A stretch of DNA of 12,157 nucleotides from NCBI GenBank assembly GCA_050014355.1, contig JBEKDL010000063.1, forward strand, positions 1-12,157. Direction: 5' to 3'. Under the pieces are notes generated by a model, which worked only from the letters and a program-made list of their open reading frames with translations, was not told the origin of the DNA and did no database searches. Made by a program: the position numbers and the translations under genes. This document shows positions 1 to 6,951 of this stretch, one piece after another (position 1 is the stretch's first letter; each line of letters opens with the position of its first letter). This DNA comes from Fen-1077 sp050014355 (GTDB lineage Bacteria > Chloroflexota > Dehalococcoidia > Dehalococcoidales > RBG-16-60-22).

Positions 1-299
1 CCAGGCTGCTCAAGGGGGCCGTGGGCGCCAGCCGCCCTCCCTGTGATAACGGCTGGATGCCCGACACCGCGCAGGTGGGGCTTACCGGTAAAATTATCGC
101 CCCGGAGGTCTATATAGCCATAGCTATCTCCGGCTCGAGCCAGCATATGAGCGGTTGTTCCGGCTCAAAAATAATTGTGGCAATTAACAAAGATAAGGAA
201 GCGAACATATTCCGCTATGCGCGCTTCGGTGTAGTGGGTGATTGGAAGAAAGTGCTGCCGGCCTTTACCGCCAGGGTGAAAGAGCTGGTAGCATCGTAA
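1..299 (+). CDS. etfA: Electron transfer flavoprotein alpha subunit, C-terminal part (5' truncated by window)
   Basis: The reading frame is open from base 3 and ends in TAA at 297-299, so only about the last 98 residues are present. They match the FAD-binding C-terminal domain of ETF alpha (FixB family). Recognisable stretches are the VGASRPPCDNGW segment, QVGLTGKIIAPEVYIAIAIS, SGSSQHMSG and the IVAINKDKEANIF motif, followed by the GVVGDW segment and a final helix. ETF alpha binds FAD and, with the beta subunit, moves electrons from flavoprotein dehydrogenases such as acyl-CoA dehydrogenases to a quinone or other acceptor; the complex is soluble and cytoplasmic. The beta subunit gene would be expected upstream, outside the window. 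The internal GTG at 21 is not a start, because homology continues to the window edge. The family call is firm; the redox partner cannot be told from here. Confidence 0.93.
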   Translation, partial: RLLKGAVGASRPPCDNGWMPDTAQVGLTGKIIAPEVYIAIAISGSSQHMSGCSGSKIIVAINKDKEANIFRYARFGVVGDWKKVLPAFTARVKELVAS

Positions 300-365
300 C
301 TTTTATTATCATGTAGACCAGATGATTATGTTTAAAAGAAATTTGTCGCTGTGAGGTGTGTGACC

Positions 366-1234
366 ATGAAAAAGATGAGATTCATCTCATTACTGGCCTT
401 TCTGGCACTGGTGCTATCGGTTCTATGGCTGCCTGTCACTGCTCTGGCTGACAGTGGCACTGCTACCTCGAGTGATAACAGCACCGTTACCACTTCTGGA
501 ACGGGACCTGTTACGCTGGATAACATCGTTCTTTCCACGGATTATCCCACTCTGGAGGCGGTTGCTGCCGGTTCCCTGCAGTTTAACGTTAACATGGATT
601 ACACAGGGCAGGTAGACCGCGTTTTCGACCTTAAGACTTCGGCGCCATCCGGCTGGGATGTATACATCCAGCCTCAATATGAGACGGGCAAGAAGATTTC
701 CTCTATCACCATCCAAGCATCCTATTCCGGCACGAGCAAGCAGATCACGGCGGTTATCACTGCGCCCACTTACCCCGTACCGGACCCGGGTAACTATAAA
801 GTGCTCCTGACAGCGACATCCGGAAATGTCACCGGTTCAATCGAGCTGATTTCAAAAATTACCGCCAAATACGCATTGACCGCGGCGCCTAAAAACCAGC
901 TTTATAATACCAGCGCCCTGGCGGGAAAAAGCAATATCTATTCCATTGAGCTCAATAACATCGGGACTGCCACGCTGACCAATATCACCTTCACCTCACG
1001 CTTAACACCAACGATACGAAGACGGTTGACGTCAGTATCAAACCACCGGCGAAAACTGTGGCCGGCGATTACATGATTAGCCTTCAGGTGTCGGGCAAGG
1101 AAGCCTCCGCAACCAACATGGACGTGCGCGTTTTGGTCAAGACGCCCACTATCTGGGGATGGGTAGGTGTGTTCATCATCGTCATCGTTGTGGCGGGTCT
1201 GTTCGTGATAATCATGCGGTTTGGTCGGCGATAG
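366..1234 (+). pseudogene. Exported NEW3-domain protein with C-terminal membrane anchor, frame broken near 996-1000
   Basis: The ATG at 366 is preferred over a GTG at 351 because a GAGGTG ribosome site lies just upstream and the product then begins with a typical signal peptide: MKK, a hydrophobic core at residues 6-22, and cleavage probably after ALA at 28. Beta-rich extracellular domains of the NEW3/COG1470 type follow (for example SGWDVYIQP and DPGNYKVLLTATSG). The original frame reads to S211 (996-998), then continues only as a basic nonsense tail to a stop at 1074-1076. From 998 another frame resumes the family pattern: TLNTNDTKTVDVSIKPP, then AGDYMISLQVSG, then a WGWVGVF... transmembrane segment and FGRR, ending TAG at 1232-1234. 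The expected 'P-x-GW-x-v-x-f-x-P' strand is missing at the join, so a deletion of 3n+1 bases is the simplest reading, either real or an assembly error. It lies 3 nt before an ABC ATPase gene, so it is probably an accessory part of that exporter. Function unknown. Confidence 0.75.
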
Positions 1235-1237
1235 AAA

Positions 1238-2203
1238 ATGAACGATAAATACGCTATCGAAACACAGGACCTGACGAAGCGCTACGATAAGGTCATCGTG
1301 GTCGACCACCTGAATTTGCAGGTCAGGGAAAACGAGGTGTTCGGCCTGCTCGGGCCTAATGGTGCCGGTAAAACGACCACCATCCTCACGCTGCTGGGCC
1401 TTACCGAGCCGGACTCCGGCAGTGTACGAGTCCTTGGCTACAATCCCCAGCGTGAGCCATTGAAAATAAAAAGAATCACGGGCTACCTGCCGGAATCTGT
1501 CGGCTTCTACGAAGACCTCACCGCCGCGGAAAACCTGGAGTTTATCGCTGACCTGAATAACATTGACCGCGCGGAGACAAAGAAGAGAACTGACCGGGTA
1601 CTGGAGATGGCAGGACTGACCGAGCAGAAAAACATGGCCGTCAAGAAATTCTCCCGCGGCATGAGGCAGCGCCTGGGCATCGCCGATGTCCTGATAAAAG
1701 AGCCAAAGCTCATCATCCTCGACGAGCCTACTTCTGGCCTCGACCCTGCCGGCATCAACCAGCTCCTCGACCTCATCGCCGGCTTGCCCAAGATGGGCAC
1801 TACAGTCATGCTCTCTTCGCATCAGCTTTACCAGGTGCAAAGGGTGTGTAACAGCATCGGCATCCTTTCCAAGGGCAAGATGGTAATACAGGGTCCGATA
1901 GACAAACTGGGCCGCGAAGCCGTGGCCGGGGGCAGGTACATCATCGAGGTGGAAACGGCAGCGCCGGTTGCCGGACTGGTGGAAACGATAAAGAGCATGA
2001 AAGGGGTGGTAGGGGTGGACGCCAGGGGGAATAATATGAGCATCACCACCGAGACCGATTTACGCGGCGAGATAGCCAAGACAGTAGTGCAGAGCAACAT
2101 ACCCCTGGTGCAGATTAAAGTGAAAGAATTTTCTCTTGACGATATCTATATGAAGTATTTTAAGGAAAGCCAGGAAACACAGAATGTTAGCGATAGTACG
2201 TAA
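1238..2203 (+). CDS. ABC transporter ATP-binding protein (CcmA/ABC-2 exporter type)
   Basis: This 321-residue protein is the nucleotide-binding subunit of an ABC-2 exporter; it sits on the cytoplasmic face and powers the permease encoded next. Visible motifs are Walker A GPNGAGKT at 39-46, a GYLPES Q-loop region at 82-87 with Glu in place of Gln (common in this subgroup), signature SRGMRQ at 139-144, Walker B LIILDEP at 158-164 and the H-loop His at 195. A C-terminal extension of about 100 residues follows, as is usual in the CcmA-like family. The ATG is 3 nt after the stop of the NEW3 protein and has only a weak ribosome site, so translational coupling is likely. The gene ends 20 nt inside the permease gene. 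The substrate cannot be inferred; NosF-like and multidrug/lantibiotic-type exporters share this architecture. Confidence 0.93.
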   Translation: MNDKYAIETQDLTKRYDKVIVVDHLNLQVRENEVFGLLGPNGAGKTTTILTLLGLTEPDSGSVRVLGYNPQREPLKIKRITGYLPESVGFYEDLTAAENLEFIADLNNIDRAETKKRTDRVLEMAGLTEQKNMAVKKFSRGMRQRLGIADVLIKEPKLIILDEPTSGLDPAGINQLLDLIAGLPKMGTTVMLSSHQLYQVQRVCNSIGILSKGKMVIQGPIDKLGREAVAGGRYIIEVETAAPVAGLVETIKSMKGVVGVDARGNNMSITTETDLRGEIAKTVVQSNIPLVQIKVKEFSLDDIYMKYFKESQETQNVSDST

Positions 2204-3122
2204 AGAACTGGCCGATAGTTTTAACAGCGTAAGGTTTTTTATCCTGTTCCTGCTGGTCCTGGCGGGGGCCGCCTGGAGCCTATACGAGATACAGCAGACC
2301 ATCCGCACTATCATCGCCCAGAATATATCGATTACCAATACCGGTTTTGTGTTCCTGGCTATGTTCACGCCGAACTTCAACCTATCTCAAGGTAACGTGG
2401 CTATTTTAACTCCATTCAGCTTGTTGGTGCCTATCATCGGTATCTCGCTGGGGTTTGACGCCATCAATAGCGAGAGCACCGGCCGCACCATGAGCCGCGT
2501 GCTGGCCCAGCCGGTTTACCGCGATAGCGTTATCAACGGGAAGTTCCTCGCCGGTCTTATTATCCTGGCCATGATGGTGGGTACGAGCCTGGCGCTCATG
2601 GCCGGTTTCGGTATTAAAATGATAGGCGTCGCGCCGAACGAAGAGGAAATCATCCGGCTGTTCCTGTATTTCGTAATTACCGTAGTCTATGGTGCTTTCT
2701 GGATGGGCCTGGCTATGCTTTGCTCGGTGCTTTTCCGGCGGGCCGCCGGCTCGCTGCTGGTCCCTCTGGTCCTTTTCATCTTTTTATTCGCCTGGATATT
2801 TATGGTGCCCAAACTCGTTACTGTTGATACATCGGCGGCGGTAGACGTTCAGATACGAAGCGTGCAAACGGAGATTACGCTGTTGAGGCTGTCTCCGTCT
2901 TATTTGTTCCAGGAGTCATTCCTGGTCCTGCTTAATCCTATGCCTTATGGACTTGGCGTGATGACGGGAGAAGCTGCGCAATATTTAACGGGGAACCCGC
3001 TTAGCCTTGGTCAGAGTCTGTTACAAATCTGGCCGCATATTATTGGGCTGGTTAGCCTGATGGTGGTCTTCTTCGCGATAAGCTATATCGTCTTCATAAA
3101 GCAGGAAGTCAGAGCGACATAA
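2184..3122 (+). CDS. ABC-2 type permease (NosY-like membrane subunit)
   Basis: This 312-residue membrane protein shows about six hydrophobic segments, near residues 17-35, 72-92, 120-142, 158-180, 186-208 and 283-305. The N-terminal MLAIVRKELADSF is the usual cytoplasmic amphipathic start of ABC-2 permeases. The segment after the second helix (GFDAINSESTGRTM, then VLAQPVYRDSVINGKF) is the characteristic cytoplasmic loop of the NosY/ABC2_membrane_2 group. A larger extracytoplasmic loop lies at about 210-282. The start overlaps the end of the ATPase gene by 20 nt in another frame, which indicates coupled translation of the two subunits. With the upstream ATPase it would form a dimer-of-dimers exporter, and the membrane-anchored NEW3 protein is the likely extracytoplasmic partner. 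Substrate unknown. Confidence 0.9.
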   Translation: MLAIVRKELADSFNSVRFFILFLLVLAGAAWSLYEIQQTIRTIIAQNISITNTGFVFLAMFTPNFNLSQGNVAILTPFSLLVPIIGISLGFDAINSESTGRTMSRVLAQPVYRDSVINGKFLAGLIILAMMVGTSLALMAGFGIKMIGVAPNEEEIIRLFLYFVITVVYGAFWMGLAMLCSVLFRRAAGSLLVPLVLFIFLFAWIFMVPKLVTVDTSAAVDVQIRSVQTEITLLRLSPSYLFQESFLVLLNPMPYGLGVMTGEAAQYLTGNPLSLGQSLLQIWPHIIGLVSLMVVFFAISYIVFIKQEVRAT

Positions 3123-3130
3123 CTATTGAC

Positions 3131-3188
3131 AAGTAGCAAGTTACAACCGCCAAGTATCAAACCTTTCCCCCCTTGTGACTTGCTACTT
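3131..3188. repeat. 16-bp inverted repeat between convergent genes
   Basis: The left arm AAGTAGCAAGTTACAA (3131-3146) and the right arm TTGTGACTTGCTACTT (3173-3188) are complementary over 16 bases with a single mismatch that would be a G-U pair in one strand's RNA. A 26-base spacer rich in C separates them. The element fills the junction between the ABC permease (stop at 3122) and the convergent EF-G-like gene; the right arm overlaps the first two plus-strand bases of that stop codon. Its place suits a bidirectional terminator or transcript end-protecting hairpin, but there is no T run after either arm and the stem is not GC-rich. A REP-like or miniature palindromic repeat is an equal possibility. 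Confidence 0.7.
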
Positions 3189-5244
3189 AACTCTTCTCGG
3201 TCTTTTCAGCCTGTCTGGCGGTAATTATCCTCTGGGTAATCTGCGCCGGCACCTCTTCGTAATGGTCGAACTCCATGGTGTAGGTCGCCCGCCCCTGCGT
3301 CATCGATTTTAAATCGATAGCGTAGCGCTGGACTTCAGCCAGCGGCGCCTGCGCCTCAATGATGTTCACGTCACCCTGCGGGGTCATGCCCAGCACGCGG
3401 GCGCGCTTGGTGTTCAAATCACTGATAATATCGCCGGTGAGATCGCCGGGCACGGTGACCTTCAGGTTCACAATCGGCTCCAGCAGTATCGGACGGCCTT
3501 CCGACAGCCCCTTTTTAAAAGCCCCGGCACCAGCAATTTTGAAACATATTTCCGAAGAATCGACCGGATGGAAGCTGCCGTCATAAAGCGTTGTCCGGAT
3601 GCCGATAACCGGGTAACCGGCCAGCACACCTTCCTGATAGGCTTCCACAACGCCTTTTTCCACGGCAGGGATGTAGTTCCTGGGCACCGAGCCGCCCACT
3701 ACCCTTTCCCCGAACTCATTTTCACCGCGGGTAGGAAGGGGTTCCATCTCAATCAGCACATGCCCGTACTGGCCGTGGCCGCCGGACTGTTTTTTATGTT
3801 TATACTCGGCCTTGGCCGATGAAGTAATCGTCTCACGGTAGGGCACCTTGGGGATAGCGAGCTCCACGTTGACGCCGAACTTACGCTGCATTTTTTCCGC
3901 GGCTACGGCCAGGTGGGTATCGCCCATGCCGGAGAGGATGGTCTCGCCGGTGCCCAGTTCGCGGTGAATGGTCAAGGTGGGGTCTTCTTCCGTCAAGCGG
4001 GTCAGCGCGGCGCCCATTTTATCGATGTCGGTCTTGGTCTTGGGATGCACGGCGTTCCGGAAAATAGGTCTGGGGAAAACTATCGGCGTCAGCTTGACAG
4101 GCTTGTCCTGGGCGCAGAGCGTGTGCCCCGTAGCGGTGACGTTGAGCTTGGCCACGGCGCCGATATCGCCGGCTTTTATCTGGGGCACCGGTTCCTGTGT
4201 CTTGCCCCGCATCATAAAAAGCTGGCCGATGCGTTCGTTGGCGCCCTGGTTGGCGTTCCAGACCTGCGAATTGCTGCTGATGACGCCGTTATAGACACGG
4301 AAATAGGTAAGCTTGCCCACGTAGGGGTCGGCCGTGGTCTTGAAAACAAGCGCGGCGAGCGGCGCTGTTTCACTCGGTTCAATGGCGCCTCCGGCGGTGG
4401 CCACCTTTTGTTCCTTGGCCAGCGGCAGATAGGAGCATATCGCGTCCATCAAACGGGTGACGCCGATATTCTGGAGAGCCGAACCGGTCAATATGGGGAC
4501 GATGCGGCCTTCGATGACTGCCTTACGGAGTGTTTTGACCAGCTCATCCTGGTTAAGCTGCTCCCCACCCAGGTACTTTTCCAGCAGGGTATCGTCAACT
4601 TCAGCGATAGACTCGATAAGCTTTTCCCGCCACTTATCCGCCTGGGCTTTAACGGCGTCCGGGACTTCCGTTTCTTTAGTCTGCGCGCCGGCGCCGGTAT
4701 AGGCTTTCATGGCCAGCAAGTCCACCACTCCCTGGAAAGTGACGTGAGAGCCGATAGCTGCCTGTATCGGGAGGCACCGGTTGCCGAGTTTAGCGCGTAT
4801 TTCATCGACCACTTTGAAAAAGTCGGCGTTTTCGCGGTCCATCTTGTTGACAAAAATCATTCGGGGGAGCTTCGCTTCTTCACAATATCCCCAGACCAGC
4901 TCGGTGCCCACTTCCACACCGGAGTTAGCGCAAACGACAACCGCGCCTTCGCTGACTCTCATCCCCGCCTTTACCTCGCCGACAAAATCGGCATAGCCGG
5001 GGGCATCGAGGATATTGATTTTCTTTTTTTGCCACTCGTAGGGAATAATCGAAAGGTTAATGCTTATTTTTCGTTTTATCTCGTCGGGGTCATAATCGGA
5101 CGTCGTCGAGCCTTCATCGACTTTACCCAGCCGGTTGATTACTCCGGTGGTGAAAAGCATCGCCTCGGACAGAGAAGTTTTACCAGCACCTCCATGAGAG
5201 AGGAGAACCACATTATGGATGCTATCGAGTCCGTAAGTCTGCAT
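3187..5244 (-). CDS. fusA: EF-G-like translational GTPase (EF-G2 type paralogue)
   Basis: At 685 residues this is close to the usual 690-700 of EF-G, and all five domains can be followed. The GTPase domain has G1 SHGGAGKT at 16-23, a switch I region with RKIS at 58-61 where classical EF-G has RGIT, G3 DAPGY at 80-84 where classical EF-G has DTPGH, and G4 NKMD at 133-136. A GSALQNIG segment near 254 fits G5. Domains II (TADPYVGKLTYFRVYNG) to V follow, including the domain IV segment KKQSGGHGQYGHV and a C-terminal Q-rich tail. The altered G1 and the Tyr replacing the catalytic-position His are features of the EF-G2/EF-G-like subfamily rather than the main translocase. Its role (translocation, ribosome recycling or another step) is not settled by sequence. 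The ATG is preceded by AGGTGGTG, and a good promoter lies just upstream. Confidence 0.9.
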   Translation of the reverse strand: MQTYGLDSIHNVVLLSHGGAGKTSLSEAMLFTTGVINRLGKVDEGSTTSDYDPDEIKRKISINLSIIPYEWQKKKINILDAPGYADFVGEVKAGMRVSEGAVVVCANSGVEVGTELVWGYCEEAKLPRMIFVNKMDRENADFFKVVDEIRAKLGNRCLPIQAAIGSHVTFQGVVDLLAMKAYTGAGAQTKETEVPDAVKAQADKWREKLIESIAEVDDTLLEKYLGGEQLNQDELVKTLRKAVIEGRIVPILTGSALQNIGVTRLMDAICSYLPLAKEQKVATAGGAIEPSETAPLAALVFKTTADPYVGKLTYFRVYNGVISSNSQVWNANQGANERIGQLFMMRGKTQEPVPQIKAGDIGAVAKLNVTATGHTLCAQDKPVKLTPIVFPRPIFRNAVHPKTKTDIDKMGAALTRLTEEDPTLTIHRELGTGETILSGMGDTHLAVAAEKMQRKFGVNVELAIPKVPYRETITSSAKAEYKHKKQSGGHGQYGHVLIEMEPLPTRGENEFGERVVGGSVPRNYIPAVEKGVVEAYQEGVLAGYPVIGIRTTLYDGSFHPVDSSEICFKIAGAGAFKKGLSEGRPILLEPIVNLKVTVPGDLTGDIISDLNTKRARVLGMTPQGDVNIIEAQAPLAEVQRYAIDLKSMTQGRATYTMEFDHYEEVPAQITQRIITARQAEKTEKS

Positions 5245-5276
5245 GTCACCACCTGCTCAAGGAATTTTCCGCTATT

Positions 5277-5306
5277 ATTATACTCGCTGCCCGCCGAATA
5301 CGGCAA
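5277..5306 (-). promoter_or_regulatory. Sigma-70 type promoter for the EF-G-like gene
   Basis: Read on the minus strand, TTGCCG (5306-5301) and a perfect TATAAT (5282-5277) are 18 bases apart. Transcription would begin near 5270, giving a short leader of about 25 nt that contains the AGGTGGTG ribosome site before the ATG at 5244. The 144-nt gap from the upstream nitroreductase gene, compared with 15-20 nt gaps further up, agrees with an independent promoter. This is pattern matching only; transcription has not been shown. Confidence 0.55.
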
Positions 5307-5388
5307 GCGCACTAAGATTAAATTCTTGATGAGTCTGCCGAGCCTTAAAGCCTTTTTCACAGGCACGGTGCAAGCGGGATTAACGGGG

Positions 5389-5976
5389 CTATTTTCCCCA
5401 CCTGTCTTTGATAACTATCTCGGCCAGCTCTTTCCGTGGCGGGACTTTGGCTTCCTGCGCCGGCACCCCTACAGGGAACATCGTCACGACGCGGTATTCC
5501 ATGGGCACGCCGAGCACCTTTTCCGCCTGCCGCGCGTCGAAAGCGCCGATGATTACCGTGCCCAGGCCCAGAACGTGAGCCGCCAGGACCATGTTCTCCA
5601 CGGCCAGGGCGGCATCGAACATGAACCAGTCGCCTTTATCGGTGACGAAATCGCCGCCGGCGCCGCCGGGGCCGGGTTTGGTGCCGGACTTGCCAGTGTT
5701 CGCGCAGACCACGATTACGGCGGGTACGGTGTTAAGGGCTTTAGCGCCGGGGTTTTCAACTTCCTTATCCGGCAATTTGATTTTCATCAGCGTCCCGGCC
5801 AAACCAGCCTTAATCTCCGGGTCGCGCACGACCACAAAGCGCCAGCACTGGGTATTGGCCCAGGAGGGCGCCCAGCGGCCGGCTTCCAGGATGGCCTCTA
5901 TTTTTTTATCGTCCACCGGGTCGGCGGTATAACGCCGAATGCTTCTCCTGTTTTTAATAGCTTCGAAAAGTTCCAT
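5389..5976 (-). CDS. Nitroreductase family FMN oxidoreductase
   Basis: This 195-residue protein has the nitroreductase fold signature: an N-terminal FMN phosphate-binding NRRSIRRY at 9-16, the APSWANTQCWRFVVV segment at 36-50, and a central helix with the LGLGTVIIGAF pattern that contacts the flavin. It would act as a cytoplasmic homodimer using NAD(P)H to reduce nitro, quinone or related substrates; the natural substrate is unknown. A Gly/Pro-rich loop (KPGPGGAGG, about residues 99-107) lies between the core strands and is probably a surface insertion. The ATG is preceded by GGAG at good spacing. It follows the pcm gene by 20 nt on the same strand and is probably the last gene of that operon. 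Confidence 0.9.
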   Translation of the reverse strand: MELFEAIKNRRSIRRYTADPVDDKKIEAILEAGRWAPSWANTQCWRFVVVRDPEIKAGLAGTLMKIKLPDKEVENPGAKALNTVPAVIVVCANTGKSGTKPGPGGAGGDFVTDKGDWFMFDAALAVENMVLAAHVLGLGTVIIGAFDARQAEKVLGVPMEYRVVTMFPVGVPAQEAKVPPRKELAEIVIKDRWGK

Positions 5977-5996
5977 TTATATCTCCAATCCCAATT

Positions 5997-6635
5997 TTAT
6001 TCTTCCCAGGCGCCTTTGCCGATTAATGGTACGAAGCGGCAGCCGCCCAGGTTTTCAATAGCATTCCTGTTGCTATACCTGGTGACCTTGACCAACTCCT
6101 GTGTAAAACGGGAGCCCACCGGTATCACCATGCGCCCACCAATAGCCAGCTGGGAGAGGAGCTCTCCGGGCAGCTCCGGAGCTCCCGCCGCCACCAGAAT
6201 GGCGTCGTAAGGCGCGCCCGGCGGCCAGCCGAGCGTTTCCCCGGCGAGATGTATTTCTATATTATTACAGCCCAGGCTTTCCAGCACCTTGCGGGCTGAC
6301 TCTGCCAGTTCCGGTAAGCGTTCCACGGAGATTACCTGCCCGGCAAGCCCGGCGAGGATGGCGGTCTGGTAGCCGCTCCCGGTGCCTAGCTCCAGCACTT
6401 TTTCACGGCCCTTCAGCTCCAGGGCCTGGAGCATAAGAGCGATGATATACGGCTGCGAGATGGTCTGTTCGCCGGCGATGGGTAACGGCCTATCATCGTA
6501 AGCCCACGCGCGGTTTTCCGGTAAAACAAATAATTCCCGGGGCAGGCGGGACATGACAGCTAAGACCCGCTTATCTTTTATCTCCGAGCTTAATTTTTCA
6601 ATCAAGCTCTCCCTGGCCGCTTTAAAGTCTATCAT
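5997..6635 (-). CDS. pcm: Protein-L-isoaspartate O-methyltransferase
   Basis: The 212-residue product is of normal length for PCMT. It would transfer a methyl group from S-adenosylmethionine to isoaspartyl residues in aged proteins, starting their repair, in the cytoplasm. Visible family motifs are QTISQPYI at 57-64, the SAM-binding glycine loop LELGTGSGYQ at 81-90, the acidic end of the next strand VISVERL at 101-107, GGRMVIPVG, and a C-terminal FVPLIGKGAW segment. Almost no ribosome site precedes the ATG, but the stop of the upstream small gene is only 16 nt away, so coupled translation is likely. Its place between a small membrane protein and a nitroreductase does not suggest a special substrate. 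Confidence 0.94.
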   Translation of the reverse strand: MIDFKAARESLIEKLSSEIKDKRVLAVMSRLPRELFVLPENRAWAYDDRPLPIAGEQTISQPYIIALMLQALELKGREKVLELGTGSGYQTAILAGLAGQVISVERLPELAESARKVLESLGCNNIEIHLAGETLGWPPGAPYDAILVAAGAPELPGELLSQLAIGGRMVIPVGSRFTQELVKVTRYSNRNAIENLGGCRFVPLIGKGAWEE

Positions 6636-6651
6636 GGCCGCCGGTAAGGAG

Positions 6652-6936
6652 CTACGTCAGGATAAAATATAAGATTGCCAGAATTACGATAATAATCCCC
6701 GTCAGGATTCCGATGCGCTGCAGGTCGCCGGGGACATGCTCATGGCTCATGACTTTAACGCCTGCCGATGAAGCAGCGGCCTTCCTGGCTGGCGCGGTCG
6801 GGACGGGCGCAATAGCTTTTGGAGCGACCGCAGCAGGCGCGGCAGACATTGCCGGATTAGCTTGACTCTGAATATTTTTAGGTCGATTAATCTGCTGATA
6901 GCGTTTCTTCTTGCCGTGTTTCGATTTGCCTGGCAT
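6652..6936 (-). CDS. Small basic, tail-anchored hypothetical protein
   Basis: This 94-residue protein is not from a family I can name. The first 20 residues are strongly basic (KSKHGKKKRYQ). A low-complexity Ala/Pro-rich linker at about 29-59 follows, then a short polar segment (SHEHVPGDLQRIG) and one hydrophobic helix at about 75-93 that ends the protein. That layout suggests a tail-anchored membrane protein with a cytoplasmic nucleic-acid- or ribosome-facing basic end; this is inference. Coding is supported by a strong AGGAGGT ribosome site 3 bases before the ATG and by tight packing: 15 nt after the xerC stop and 16 nt before pcm, all on one strand. Another frame over the same DNA (6747-6998) overlaps xerC and lacks these supports. 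Confidence 0.8.
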   Translation of the reverse strand: MPGKSKHGKKKRYQQINRPKNIQSQANPAMSAAPAAVAPKAIAPVPTAPARKAAASSAGVKVMSHEHVPGDLQRIGILTGIIIVILAILYFILT

Positions 6937-6951
6937 TTTACCTCCTGAAGA

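Noticed and set aside
351..365. GTG start at 351 for the NEW3-domain protein
   Set aside because: It overlaps the GAGGTG ribosome site used by the ATG at 366 and would add charged or polar residues before a good signal peptide.
938..1840. 300-codon minus-strand frame opposite the ABC ATPase
   Set aside because: Low-complexity His/Asp/Val-rich translation, typical of an antisense shadow; the opposite strand holds a clear ABC ATPase.
3123..3186. Intrinsic terminator at the convergent junction
   Set aside because: The hairpin is real, but no T run follows on either strand and the stem is not GC-rich, so I list it as an inverted repeat instead.
3913..6210. 765-codon open frame on the plus strand
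   Set aside because: It lies antisense to the EF-G-like, nitroreductase and pcm genes, has no family pattern and no ribosome site, and is explained by the third-base composition of the real genes.
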